Positions 21,694-32,436 of a stretch of 64,000 nt of DNA are shown here, piece after piece. Both the position numbers and the translations under genes were made by a program. Origin of the DNA: Girardinichthys multiradiatus (taxonomy: Eukaryota > Chordata > Actinopteri > Cyprinodontiformes > Goodeidae); assembly GCF_021462225.1 (NCBI RefSeq), contig NC_061800.1, positions 7,695,814 through 7,759,813 of the forward strand. Reading direction: 5' to 3'. Position 1 is the stretch's first letter, and each line of letters starts with the position of its first letter. Under the pieces are notes generated by a model, which did not search any database, was not told the origin of the DNA, and saw only the letters and a program-made list of their open reading frames with translations.

Positions 21694-22778
21694 ATGTCTG
21701 AAAGAAGGATCATGAAAAATGTATATTACAACCCATCAAATCCTGGAAGTTTAGGGGGTTTAGAAAGGTTGAGGAGGGTTATACAAGATGAAACGGGGAA
21801 GAAGGTAGCGGTTGAAAAAGTTAAAGATTTTTTATCGGGAGAAGATACCTATACTCTACATAAACCTGCAAGAATAAAGTTCCCGAGAAACAGAGTTTTT
21901 GTCACCAGACCATTGAGACAGTTCCAAGCCGATCTCTGTGACATGCAAGCTCTGGCCAAGGAAAATGACGGTTACAATTATTTATTAACAGTCATTGACA
22001 TCTTTTCAAAGAGGGCGTATGTACGTGTTTTGAAGAGGAAAACTGCTGCAGAGGTGCTAAAGGCTTTTGAATCAGTTTTTAAAGAAAGTCAGGTCCCAAA
22101 AAAACTTCAGACTGATGCAGGGAAATAATTTTTTAACAAGAAATTTAAGCTTCTAATGGAGAAACACGGTATTGAACATTTTGCCACAGCAAGTGAACCA
22201 AAAGCCTCTGTGGTTGAGAGGTTTAACCGTACGTTAAAAACAAGGATGTGGAGATATTTTACTGCTAACAACACCCGGCGGTACATTGACGTCCTGCAAA
22301 ATTTAACTAGAAGCTACAACCACAGCTACCACACCAGCATTAAGATGAGCCCAATGGAAGTGACCTCAGAAAATGCCTTTCAAGTGTTTCAGAATCTGTA
22401 CGATGTTACCTCCAACAGATATTGCAGGGACTCAGTGACAATGTTTAAACAGGGGGATCTTGTCAGAATATCCAAGGTACGTGGAGTGTTTGACAAAAAA
22501 TACAGAGTTTTACGGATGAAGTGTTGACAGTGTATGAGCGGATACCCCGATCTCCTCCTGTATACAAACTCAAAGATTTGGATGGAGAACCTATTGAGGG
22601 TTCTTTTTACGCTGAGGAACTTCAAAAAGTAAAAATATTTAAGGACAAGATGTATCAAGTGGAGAAAATATTAAATCAACGCACCGTCAAGGGTGTCAAA
22701 CAGGTTTTTGTACGCTGGAAAAATTGGCCTGAGAAATTCAACAGTTGGATCAAGTTTGATGTACTACGAAACGTATAA
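21694..22778 (+). pseudogene. INT: Polinton retroviral-like integrase with chromodomain
   Basis: The integrase would insert the Polinton by its TIRs. The DDE core is visible: first D in QADLCDM, second D in QTDAGK, E in SVVERFNRT. A C-terminal chromodomain-like block follows (MYQVEKIL ... VFVRWKNWPEKFNSW). An in-frame TAA at 22,126-22,128 lies right after the second catalytic Asp, and a frameshift near 22,500-22,525 separates the core from the C-terminal part. This copy is therefore broken twice. Confidence 0.88.
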
Positions 22779-22817
22779 AATAGGTGTGTACTAAAACCTA
22801 ATGATTCATACAGCATC

Positions 22818-23592
22818 ATGGAATGCAAGGCAGAGGATGACGGTTTTTACATTACCCTTCCCTCTAATGCTAGCATGGAAGTGTTTAAAAATAATACCAG
22901 TTCGAGTTTCCGTGTAAATTTAGCTCAACATATTGATTTAGAAGGCCAATGGATGGTTGCATTAGTAGAGATTTCATACCCTCATACATGGCATAATTTA
23001 CCGGATTATGATGCCTACTTTGAATGGAGGAAGGTTGGCGATGTGGAGATCAATACGCAAAGGATCAGAAGTTGGTTACTATAACAGCGCTATTCAACTC
23101 GAGACAGAGATGGAACTGTTTTTCAAAAAAATGAACTCGGGTATCCGCATTAAATTCAGCAAAGTTCAAAAGAGATTTGCATTTCAAGCAAGCGGTCCGT
23201 ATGAAATACGCTTCTTCAACACTCTGGCTTATATGATGGGCGTGAAACCAGGGGAATAGATTCATGTATCTGAACCAAAACTGGCTCCTTTTCCGGCAGA
23301 TATAAAGGCTGGTTTCTATCACCTATACTGTTACAGCAACGTGGTCAGCCCGCAAATAGTAGGCGACACTTTTGCCCCTTTACTGCGGACCGTCAAAGTA
23401 CAAGGCGACTTCAGTGATATGGTTACTCTGACGTTTAACCCTGCCCACTACCTTCCAGTTTCCAGAAGACATATTGAAAATATCCATATAGAAATTAAAT
23501 TGGACCAAAATGTTCCTGTAAATTTCGTCTATGGTAAGACCATTGTAAGACTACACTTCAAACCGGTGATATCACGACGTAGCCTGAGATAA
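22818..23592 (+). pseudogene. Polinton minor capsid (penton-like, PX) protein
   Basis: It starts at ATG 22,818 with the usual opening (FYITLPSNAS, then DLEGQWMVALVEISYPHTW), which in this family precedes the single jelly-roll penton. A frameshift at about 23,045-23,075 and an in-frame TAG at 23,257-23,259 divide it into three open parts; the last ends near 23,592 (FVYGKTIVRLHF). It sits between integrase and the pVI-like gene, the usual Polinton capsid block. Confidence 0.8.
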
Positions 23593-23696
23593 ATTTTATT
23601 TGTATAAACAGAGATATATATAACCTCTAAGACTGATTGATTATCATTCATATTACCCTGGTCCTTCAACACTGCATCAAGCAGGCAAGAGAGAAC

Positions 23697-24320
23697 ATGG
23701 CACATCTAAGTCTGAGACGTGATCCAAATCGCTTTGTAAATTACTATGTAAGTCAATCAGGTGGTAATCTGCCAGGGTTTTATGGGGCCCCGGTCATGTA
23801 CGGATGCGGAATCGGATCATTATTTTCAAAATTATTCCGCTTCGTATCCCCTCTGGTTAAAAAAGGATTTGCTATTGCAAAACCCCATCTTAAAACGGCT
23901 GCATCAAATATCGCTTCAGATGTCATCGGTAGAGCCGTGAGTAAAATGAGTGGTTCTACACGCACCGAAGGTCAAGAAGGTTCAGGAATTATGGTTTTGT
24001 CCAAAAGACCCAGAACAAGACCCCCTGGTGATCGTTTAAGGACAGTTAAAAAACAACGACAAACGCAAAAAAGGAGATCAGTTGGAGCTGACAAACGAAG
24101 AGGAAAAAAGTCATCCGCATGTTTTGATATATTTAAAGAATGGCTCTTTTACATAACAAATCATCAGAGTGCACGCTGGCAGAGTTGGACTTATTTTCTG
24201 CCCCGATGGCGCAGCTATCGATTGAAGATAAAATTTACACCGAGATCCAGCCTTTATCAGCAATCACCGATGGAGGCCCGATCGAGTTTTTCATTCCGGG
24301 AGATGGAGAAAAGTATCTAG
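23697..24320 (+). CDS. Polinton pVI/pX-like basic membrane-active protein
   Basis: I chose ATG 23,697 (MAHLSL). The protein has a Gly-rich hydrophobic/amphipathic part (GCGIGSLFSKLFRFVSPLVKK), like adenovirus minor core or membrane-lytic proteins. It is followed by a very basic C-terminal region (KKQRQTQKRRS...KRRGKK) fit for DNA binding. A Gly-Gly in the N-terminal part (SQSGGNLPG) could be a cleavage site for the adenain-like protease. The open frame overruns the major capsid start at 24,140 by 180 nt in another frame, so its natural stop was probably lost. Confidence 0.6.
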   Translation: MAHLSLRRDPNRFVNYYVSQSGGNLPGFYGAPVMYGCGIGSLFSKLFRFVSPLVKKGFAIAKPHLKTAASNIASDVIGRAVSKMSGSTRTEGQEGSGIMVLSKRPRTRPPGDRLRTVKKQRQTQKRRSVGADKRRGKKSSACFDIFKEWLFYITNHQSARWQSWTYFLPRWRSYRLKIKFTPRSSLYQQSPMEARSSFSFREMEKSI

Positions 24321-25446
24321 ATCTCAACGATACGCTGTTGCATCTCAGAGTGAAAATTACTAACGAGAATGGAACAAACCTGCCAGATGATGCACCTGTA
24401 GGGCTCATCAACTACCCGTTAAACACCATCTTCAGTCAGTGTGACGTCACTCTCGGAGATTGATTGATTTCACAATCCAGCGCTACACATCCATACAGAG
24501 CCATGATTGAGACATTGTTAAACTTTTCTGAGGATTCTTTAAAAAGCCAGTTGAGCTCTGGTCTTTTTTATAAAGACACTGCAGGTGCTCTGAACTCTAT
24601 TGTTACAACTAACGGCCCTAACCAAGGTCTTAACAACAGAGCAGGCTTTACGGAAAATTCCAGGGAGGTACATCTCCTAGGCCCCCTGCATGCAGACATA
24701 TTTTTCTGTGAAAGACTTCTTTTAAACTCTGTTGACCTCAAAATTAAACTTACAAGAGCCAACGATGCCTTTTGTCTCATGGCCGCAAGAGACTCTACTT
24801 TCAAACTCAGGATATTAGGAGCATCTCTTTTTATCAAAAACGTTACTGTCTCTCCAGCTGTACGACTGGGGCACGCTTCAGCTTTAATGAAAGCAAATGC
24901 TCTGTATCCACTTTCACGTGTGAATGTAAAAACATATTCCATCCCTGAAAATTCAAGGGTATGCAACCAAGAGAATCTTTTCTTAGGCGTCTTTCCCAAG
25001 TATGTGGTGATTGCATTACTGGATCATGACGCTTTTACAGGAACACGCAATCTCAATCCGTTTGACTTTAATCATTTTGATATGGAATATTTAGCTTTGT
25101 GTAAGGATGGCAGACAAATTCCTGCTAAGCCTTCCAGCCCAATTTTAACCAAGGTAATTCAGTGAGAGAGTATTACAACTTGTTTACGGCTACAGGACGA
25201 CATCTAAAAGATCTTCCGCTGAGTATAACACGTCAGGAATTTAATCAAGGATACTCTCTATTCGTATTTAATCTTAACCCGGGTGAGGACACAGATGCTC
25301 TATCTCCAGTTTCCAGTGGGAATTTAAGACTGGAAATGCGTTTCAGAAACCCGTTGCCTCATACCACCATGCTGATCATCTACGCTTGTTATGACTCTAT
25401 TTTAGAGATTGATTCAAAGAGGCGTGTGCTGGTGGATTATTATTAA
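24140..25446 (+). pseudogene. MCP: Polinton major capsid protein (double jelly roll)
   Basis: The major capsid starts at ATG 24,140 and is about 435 codons long in three pieces. Recognisable blocks include GGPIEFFIPGDGEKYLDLNDTL near the N terminus and THPYRAMIETLLNF. An in-frame TGA at 24,461-24,463 and a frameshift near 25,160 interrupt it. The last piece (25,162-25,446) starts YYNLFTATG, contains ITRQEFNQGYSLFVFNL and reaches the normal C terminus. Only the two breaks keep it from being open, so decay is recent relative to its conserved body. Confidence 0.85.
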
Positions 25447-25457
25447 TCTAATCAGAC

Positions 25458-26000
25458 ATGAATAATCATAAAATTGAGAACATACTGCATCATCTGCTGG
25501 GAGATTTGTTTTGCGATGTGTGGCCATGCGACCAGCTCCCGCTGCTAGCTGACAAATTCCCAGGGCCGGCCTACTTTATTGTGAACACACATCCTTCACA
25601 CATGCCTGGAGAACACTGGTTAGCTCTGACTTTGGATGAGAATGGTCAATCCAGCTTTTTTGACTCTTATGGATTCTCTCCGGATTTCGAGTTCTACCCG
25701 TCAAGCATCGTAACATTTCTAGAAGACAGATCCTCAAAAATATTGTATCATAATAATCAGCTTCAAAACACTATGTCCACTGTGTGCGGTCACCATTGCA
25801 TTTTTTATCTATGTCATAGAGCGTGCGGATTATCACTGCAACAAGTGTTGTCAAAATACACCGGAGATGTGATTAAGAATGATTTAATGGTATCTAACTT
25901 TGTGAAAAAATATCAGAAATGTGTCATTAATCAAAGTTGTACGTTTTATACTCACGGAACATGCTCTTTGGAGATGTTTCTGGATTGTTATGGAATTTAA
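25458..26000 (+). CDS. PRO: Polinton adenain/Ulp1-like cysteine protease
   Basis: An intact 180-codon ORF that starts 11 nt after the capsid stop. It has the adenain-type catalytic set in order: His53 in GEHWLAL, Asp69 in FFDSYG, a Gln near residue 103, and Cys114 in CGHHC. The family cleaves capsid and core precursors at Gly-containing sites during virion maturation. Length is normal for the family. It is one of only two conserved enzyme genes in this copy that remain fully open. Confidence 0.92.
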   Translation: MNNHKIENILHHLLGDLFCDVWPCDQLPLLADKFPGPAYFIVNTHPSHMPGEHWLALTLDENGQSSFFDSYGFSPDFEFYPSSIVTFLEDRSSKILYHNNQLQNTMSTVCGHHCIFYLCHRACGLSLQQVLSKYTGDVIKNDLMVSNFVKKYQKCVINQSCTFYTHGTCSLEMFLDCYGI

Positions 26001-26114
26001 ATTGTCTTTTTTTTTTTTTTTTTTCCATTGTTTGTTTTTTCTTATGATATAATATTTGTGTAATGACATCATATGTTAGTGTGTGAAGTAGAGAACGAAG
26101 CTAGACTTGAAAAT

Positions 26115-26150
26115 ATAATCAATAAATATTTTATTGAATAAAATAAATAG
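26115..26150. terminator. Bidirectional poly(A) signals between convergent gene blocks
   Basis: AATAAA at 26,121-26,126 on the plus strand and at 26,130-26,135 on the minus strand lie between the protease end and the first leftward gene, the expected place for 3' ends of both transcripts. Confidence 0.6.
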
Positions 26151-26178
26151 GCTACATGTTTCATTTTCTTATAACGGT

Positions 26179-27006
26179 TTATGGTGAAAATGTAGTCCAT
26201 CGGGGTGGTAGTGTCGTCTTACGAAGAGACTTTTTTGACTTCCCATCAGCATTTTTTGGATCTTCCAGCTCGGATCTCGACCAATGGGGAGAATGAGTTA
26301 TCTGCCTTCTTCTTCTTGTTCTTCTCTGCTTAATGCTGGGTAGTGTACCCCCATTTTCAATAGATGTACCCCCTGTTTTGAACTGTCTATATTCTTCACG
26401 AGCATAAGGGTTAATGACTGAAGATATGGGTATGTTTACTTCTGACAAGGTATGTAGAAAGTTTGACCACCTTTGGGGTAGCCATGCTCCAGATTTTTTA
26501 AACGGAAGGATGAGATTTTTCAACAAGTCAATCATGTGGGACCCCTTTACAACATTCCCTTTATATACAAATTCACCTCGCGAAGTCCAACTCTCACTTC
26601 TTTCGGATAATTTCATCAAAATGTACTCAGCATTTTTACGGTTATGCTTCGGTAGGCTTTTCAGTACATCCGTAACAACCTGATCCTTAGGGGCCTCGTC
26701 CTGCCCTGGGCCTTGTTTTTCTTGGGACCGCTCATGTTCAGGAACCTCTGTGTCACGCTGCAGCGTTAAACTTACCCGCTGTTCTTCTTTCACACCTTGC
26801 TTGAGTAGAGTCAGATACCTCTGGAAAAGTGCATCATATTTCTTGATTTTTTCATAAGAAGTCAAAACCGGCTCGTTTAATATCGCTCTCATTTCAGCAT
26901 CCAAATTCTCCTCCGCCGTCTGTATGATGGACGTGTCTGACTGGGTCAGACGCTTGAATTGATGAGGGGAAATGAGAAACATCTTCTGCGATGTTCTGAG
27001 ATACAT
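26179..27006 (-). CDS. Polinton conserved protein of unknown function (PW-like)
   Basis: An intact 275-codon ORF. The N terminus (FLISPHQFKRL) is followed by a helical region with YEKIKKYDALFQRYLTLLKQ, a pattern seen in Polinton proteins between ATPase and the 3' junction. A Glu/Gln-rich linker follows, then a second conserved part (WTSRGEFVYKGNVVKGSHMIDLL). The C terminus is Arg/Lys-rich (KQRRTRRRRQ). It could be a virion-associated DNA-binding protein, but that is inference; the PW name is a guess from position. Confidence 0.6.
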   Translation of the reverse strand: MYLRTSQKMFLISPHQFKRLTQSDTSIIQTAEENLDAEMRAILNEPVLTSYEKIKKYDALFQRYLTLLKQGVKEEQRVSLTLQRDTEVPEHERSQEKQGPGQDEAPKDQVVTDVLKSLPKHNRKNAEYILMKLSERSESWTSRGEFVYKGNVVKGSHMIDLLKNLILPFKKSGAWLPQRWSNFLHTLSEVNIPISSVINPYAREEYRQFKTGGTSIENGGTLPSIKQRRTRRRRQITHSPHWSRSELEDPKNADGKSKKSLRKTTLPPRWTTFSP

Positions 27007-27347
27007 TATCTCCTGATTATACCACCCACTAGATCACCTATCAAGGGAGCAAGAGCCGTTAAGATGGGGAGAATAAAACCACCTCGTTGCCTTTTGAGAG
27101 CCAGCTGTTTAGTTTTTATTTCGGTTTTTTTATCACCCAACAATCTGATGATTTTTCTTTGCTTCTTCAATTTCCGGTGTTGAGATGGAGATAGTTTAAT
27201 GTTACCTTTTAGGATATTCAGAGCAATCTCGCACAGAGCCTGAAGAAAGTCGGGAGAGCAGTGTGCAAGAATATCTTTGCGCTTCTGCGGGGTGGCCTCA
27301 AACAAGGCTCTGAATAATGGTACATTCCTTTTTATACGTGCAGACAT
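27006..27347 (-). CDS. Polinton small basic protein with hydrophobic C terminus
   Basis: An intact 113-codon ORF whose end touches the start of the next leftward gene. The first part is helical (FRALFEATPQKRKDIL, then LCEIALNILKGNI) and the middle very basic. After an RQRGG site comes a hydrophobic, Gly-containing tail (FILPILTALAPLIGDLVGG). The Gly-Gly before the tail fits cleavage by the adenain-like protease to release a membrane-active peptide, as adenovirus pVI does; inference. Confidence 0.65.
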   Translation of the reverse strand: MSARIKRNVPLFRALFEATPQKRKDILAHCSPDFLQALCEIALNILKGNIKLSPSQHRKLKKQRKIIRLLGDKKTEIKTKQLALKRQRGGFILPILTALAPLIGDLVGGIIRR

Positions 27348-27353
27348 GATGAC

Positions 27354-28037
27354 TTACTTTGTTCTGGGCACATACACAGCAGGCCACTGGTGAGGAAGTA
27401 TGCCTGTTCTCAATCTGAAATGTTCTGGGCAGGTAGGCGTAAAATTGATGATTAAATATCCATGAGCTTCTCTCGTCGCATCTTCAAAACTCTCCAAGAA
27501 GAGACCCTTTTGAGATGGAAACATTTGACGGGCCAGTATATTCAGCTGCAGTTTATCTCTCGGGTTCTTAAACAACACCATATAATTACAGTTCAAACTA
27601 ATAGTGCGACTGAACTTTCCTTGATGAAAAACATTCTGAGTCAACATCATAACACTCATATTACGATGGTGACGAAACTGGGTAAAGACCTTCATCACGT
27701 TTTCATCATCTGAGGCTTGAGCAATAACATCGTCTAGAATAATCAGATGATTCTGATCAGGAGGAAACAGGTTTTCATCTTCAAAAGAATGAGGCAATCC
27801 TTCCACAAATTTTATATTTTTATTCATCTTCTGCAATTCAGCATACATCGGCTGAAAAGATGTGTAAATCCACACAATATTTTCTGGAACAACATCCATG
27901 ACATGGTTACAGTTCTGCAAAACACTTTTTACAAAAAAGGTTTTTCCACAACCACTGGGTCCTATTATCATACATGAGAAAGGCGCTCTAAATGTAGGAT
28001 ACAAATCAATCTCCTGTAAATTGGCTGATTGCAACAT
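27354..28037 (-). CDS. ATP: Polinton A32/FtsK-HerA-type packaging ATPase
   Basis: An intact 227-codon ORF for the genome-packaging ATPase. Walker A is GPSGCGKT (residues ~26-33) and Walker B is LIILDDV (Asp102/Asp103). A later VMMLTQN block fits the sensor region of A32-like ATPases. Normal length. It lies between the small basic protein and the polymerase, the common Polinton order, and has no disabling change that I can see. Confidence 0.93.
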   Translation of the reverse strand: MLQSANLQEIDLYPTFRAPFSCMIIGPSGCGKTFFVKSVLQNCNHVMDVVPENIVWIYTSFQPMYAELQKMNKNIKFVEGLPHSFEDENLFPPDQNHLIILDDVIAQASDDENVMKVFTQFRHHRNMSVMMLTQNVFHQGKFSRTISLNCNYMVLFKNPRDKLQLNILARQMFPSQKGLFLESFEDATREAHGYLIINFTPTCPEHFRLRTGILPHQWPAVYVPRTK

Positions 28038-28069
28038 TTTTATTTTATCTTTCTTCTTCTTCTTATGCT

Positions 28070-31000
28070 CTAATAACCGAAAGGCAGAGTTGTCCCGTCA
28101 GAAAAAAGGCATCTCTTGTCATACACCAACCGAAACCTTTTAACAAATGCAGCATTTCTTAAGAGGAATCTCTTTTTATCCCTCCTGATCGTGTGCTGAG
28201 GGATTTCAATGACACCCTCAGTTGACCCCTGTAAGTAGCCCTGGACCAGCCCTTTGATGCTGTCCAAATTGACCCTCTCGCTGCATTCATGCGTCTGAGT
28301 GATACCCTTAGCACGTATCACTAGCTTTTTCTGGTTTTTGGTTTGATATGCATAACTCTTGGGTCCTGTTGATGCAAACTCTGAAATGCTGTCTCCTGCG
28401 AGCTCGTCAGTAAGATCACCCAGATAATTCCCCAACTCCAGAGGAGTTTCACCACTTTTTGTCACATAAATCAAACTGTCCGTGTCAATATAAATCAATC
28501 TGTCCTGCAATTGCTCCATGCTGCTGAGAAGTTTTAAACGTGCATAAGCGGTGGTGAATGCTGCAATAAACACATTGTTTACCTTGCTTGGGGGGGAGAT
28601 GACACATTTGCTGTAGTTCCACTGCACTACACACATTTCAGGGTTGAAGAAATGGAAGTAGTTAACCCTGTATTTACTCGAGAACATGAAGCTGAAAAAC
28701 TCATCAGGGTTAGTGATGACTGTGGTCTGAGACAGATCACTTCGCTGCGCAAACTTTCCCCAAAAGCTGTTTAAGCACAGTTTTGCTACCTGTCTTTTGG
28801 CAGGGTTCACCTCGATTTTGCCTGCGTCTAATTGGATACCCTGGTGAAGTTTGTAGTCTGCGACATACTTTGACCTGCTCTCTTCATCCACCGCTTCAGA
28901 TGGGTAGCCTGAAGCCTCCTGCTTACCCGTTAAAAAGCAGTGAATGTAACCTTTAAAGATTGTGTCACCCCTGGGTCTGATCTTTTTCATTTCAGTCCAC
29001 TCATGCTCCCAGATAACCTCGAGACGAAGACCGTACACAGTTTGGAGCACCTTGCTTCTCTCAACAGTTGCTGCGTAAAACTGTTCAAATGCGACCCCTC
29101 TCAACGGACATTTGTCATGAGGCATGTAACACTTTTTACAGCCGTGGAAAAAACAGCCGTAAAATTCAAACGCAACTTTGACACCGTTAATCTCTGCATA
29201 CCCATCCACAGAATATGGACCAATTTTCCTTTCCCCCATGTTTAATGCATGTTCGATGTCAATTTTTCTGCTGTCTGAAATCCAGCCAAGCCATTGAATG
29301 GACGTGCTGGAAAACGTCTTACTACTATGCCTGTAGTCCAGAGGTGAGGGGATGGCCAAGGTTTTAGGAGGAAGGAAATTGGTTACAAAAACCTTCATGC
29401 AGGCTGAGGCTATCGTGACGCATTTAAGCGGATCCACACTTGTCTCCTTAAAGAACTCATCCCTGAATTTAACACAACCTTGATAAAGAATGTCCACATC
29501 ATATTTACAATAACGAAGAGCTTCCTTCTCAAAGTCAAAGACCCCTTTGCTCGCTTCTCTGTACCAGCTGCTAAACAGCTGTTGTTCTTGAAGGCTCATG
29601 CGTTCTACAGCGTAGGAGGATGGAGGAGGAAAAGACCCCACATACTGGAGATGTTGCTCAGACGAGAATAGGTGGGGGAAAAAACCTTTGGTCTTATCAC
29701 TAAAACCTAATGCTTTCGGCATCGCACTAAGCTTCATACACATGAAGGACAGACTATAAATGTATTTTAACCTGTAATCAGGGTCGGTTAAACAGAGAAC
29801 TTTACTTCCCTGCATGATGAGATGAGGTTTAATGCCTAACTGCAGCATAGCTGTGATAATCAGGTAGCTATCATACCCACGTGCGTTATGAGCTGTTAAG
29901 GTAAAGCCTCTGTACATCGGTCTCCTGAAATGGAGAAGTAATTTTTGGGTGCAATTCAATCCATAAGCATGCCATTCCTCACCTTTCAGCGTTTTAACAC
30001 AGACCAGATAGGGGATGTGCACACCGTTCTCGTCAATGAAGCATTCAAAATCATAAAAAACCAGTTTATCATCTAACTGATTACAGGCTTGGGCGGTTTG
30101 AATGTAACACAGATGATCATCGCACGTCACATCTAAATCAGGAGGTATATTCTCACCACAAATACGGCATTTTACATTACACACGTGTGGTTTATCCTGC
30201 CTGCTGATCGGAATAACATATATCCTTTTGCACACCTTGCACAGTTTTACCAACTCACAGTCACTAGTCAGCACTAGGTCTTTTGCGAGGTTCCCTGTGT
30301 CTACTGAAACAAGAAGAGTTACGACAGATTCTGTGACAACCTGCACAGGCGACAGGTTCGTTAATTTCACGCATACACTGGTATGAGTGACACACCGGGC
30401 AATAGCCTTCACAATGGTGTGTGTCTGGCTTTTCATAGCTCCCGTAACAATATGCACAGATGTATCTCAATCCTATAAAACCCTTGAGATTTTTTATCCC
30501 ATAGTAGTGACCTTGAAATAACAGCAGAAAGAGAGGGTTTGATCGATCAGGGAAACTGGTCTCAAATTTACACAGAGCTGCAGAGTCTGTAACGGTTCTG
30601 TGAAACACTACAATTTTTCTCTTTAGAATGTTTTCAAATTTACCAATGTCGCTGAAAGTTACTGCTGTCTGATCATCTAAACCAGCCCTGCGTTGCCACT
30701 CCCTCCCCAGCTCTAAAGCCTGATTATCAGTAAGGTTAGAGTCAGAGACGTGTGCAAGACTTATGGCAAAGCATAACTGATTACCGGTATTATCTACAAT
30801 ATACAGGTGACGCTTTTTCTTATTAATCAGTTCACAGTCTAACGTTCCTTTAACCTTACGTTTTGACCCTCCTGCAGGGTCATTAACTACCTGTAGAACA
30901 AATTCCAGGTTATTATCTGCAGGCATTTCAGCGTTGGACTGTACTAACTCATCCAGAAATTCCTCAAAAGCAGGCAGAATCATATTCCCATCATCGTTAA

Positions 31001-31745
31001 TGGTAAACGTGACGTTACGGTTCAGATTTTCCCCGACTAATTCTAGCTGCACAACATCGTTACATCTGGCTAAAGATCTTGCAGTATCGGCTAATTCAGT
31101 GAGAATATGCATGATGTTTATATAGATTGCAGGGAGATCAGGGACATTCCCAGGGCAGGGAGGCGGGATGGTAAAAGGTCTCCTTATTTCAATGTTATTA
31201 AAACGTTCACGTTCAACAGTCACAGGAGGATCTCCCTCAATCTGATCAGGGTTGACTGCAACCTCTGGATTGAAATTACCGCCATGCTGCCCAGTATGAT
31301 CAGCGGCGTGTGACGTTGAAGGAATTTGTAAGTCAGCTGATTCATTTTGCTGAATGCTGGATGGAGATGGTGTTCTATTTAAATCTTCAACAGTCGCAGG
31401 AGGATCTCCCTCAATCTGATCAGGGTTGACTGCAACCTCTGGATTGAAATTGCCGCCATGCTGCCCAGTATGATCAGCGGCGTGTGACGTTGAAGGAATT
31501 TGTAAGTCAGCTGATTCATTTTGCTGAATGCTGGATGGAGACGGTGTTCTATTTAAATCTTCAACAGCCTGTTCTAATAAGCTAAAAAAGTCACCGTACA
31601 GATTTTGATTTATTACATTTTCACTGTTAGCAGGAGATGCATTTAACCAGATGTTATCTGCTACATCAGCATTAACAGGAATTTCATTAAGATGAGCAAC
31701 AACATTCCTTATCTCATTCAGCGCATGTGTGATCTGGCTTTCCAT
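28070..31745 (-). pseudogene. POLB: Polinton protein-primed family-B DNA polymerase
   Basis: Two overlapping open stretches, 30,264-31,745 and 28,070-30,457, are joined by a frameshift near 30,290. The first holds a long low-complexity N terminus with a 58-residue tandem duplication, then a Cys/His-rich part. The second holds the 3'-5' exonuclease (FYDFEC; NARGYDSYL; YCKYDVDIL) and part of the polymerase palm: motif B AKLCLNSFWGK and motif C YIDTDSLIY (DTD at 28,478-28,486). Palm motif A (the D-x-x-S-L-Y-P type block) is absent: the sequence jumps from the EHEWTEMKK region to the GYIHCFLTGKQEASGYP region near 28,965-28,985. It cannot be catalytically active. Confidence 0.9.
31214..31561 (-). 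repeat. 174-bp tandem duplication in the polymerase N-terminal region
   Basis: Two nearly identical 174-bp (58-codon) units, 31,214-31,387 and 31,388-31,561, keep the reading frame. They code for a Ser/Pro/Gln/Asn-rich, probably disordered segment. Confidence 0.9.
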
Positions 31746-31794
31746 ATTAACATGAGTATCAGAAGAAGAAGACCCAGGGATCAGTTTAAATTAC

Positions 31795-32400
31795 CTTGAT
31801 ATCAGCGCAATGTTTCAGTAACAATGTCTGACATGCTGCCAGAAGCGTTAAACATGATGCTTTATTACAACGGTCACGTAAGGATAGAGAAACTCTCTGT
31901 CTGTGCTGTTGCTGTCCAGGTCTCGATGAAATCTGCTTCACCATCAACGTTGCCTCTGGAAAGATAAAGAAAAAAATAAATTAATGAAATATGCGAATTA
32001 ATTCAGTAGGGAAATGAGTATAAGAAGAATTAAACTTACCATTCAATAAACCTTTAACAAGCCTTGCCCTGGTATACAGAGCACAGAGTTGCCGTCTTTT
32101 CCTCAATTTAAGATATTCTGTGAAACAAAATAAAGTTACCTTACAATGCAGGTCTTTTGAAAAAAAAAAAAAATCTTGTTTCTGTGAAGATTTGAATATA
32201 ACTATAACTTACTCCATACACGGGGTATTTGAACGGTTCCGGGCGGTTCCAACTCTTCCTGCACTGAACTGCTACAGTTCTGCTGAATGTTATCCAGGCT
32301 TGGGTTCTGGATTAAATCATTCGATATATCTGTAAAATATTTTATCAGGGGTTAAAACAAGTCTGCAATATCGCATAGACCTGTGAAAACATATGCTTAG

Positions 32401-32436
<36 letters not shown>

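Noticed and set aside
22126..24463. Recoding (stop read-through or programmed frameshift) in Polinton integrase and capsid
   Set aside because: The breaks lie at various places, use TAA, TAG and TGA, and occur along with unambiguous loss of polymerase motif A; ordinary decay is simpler.
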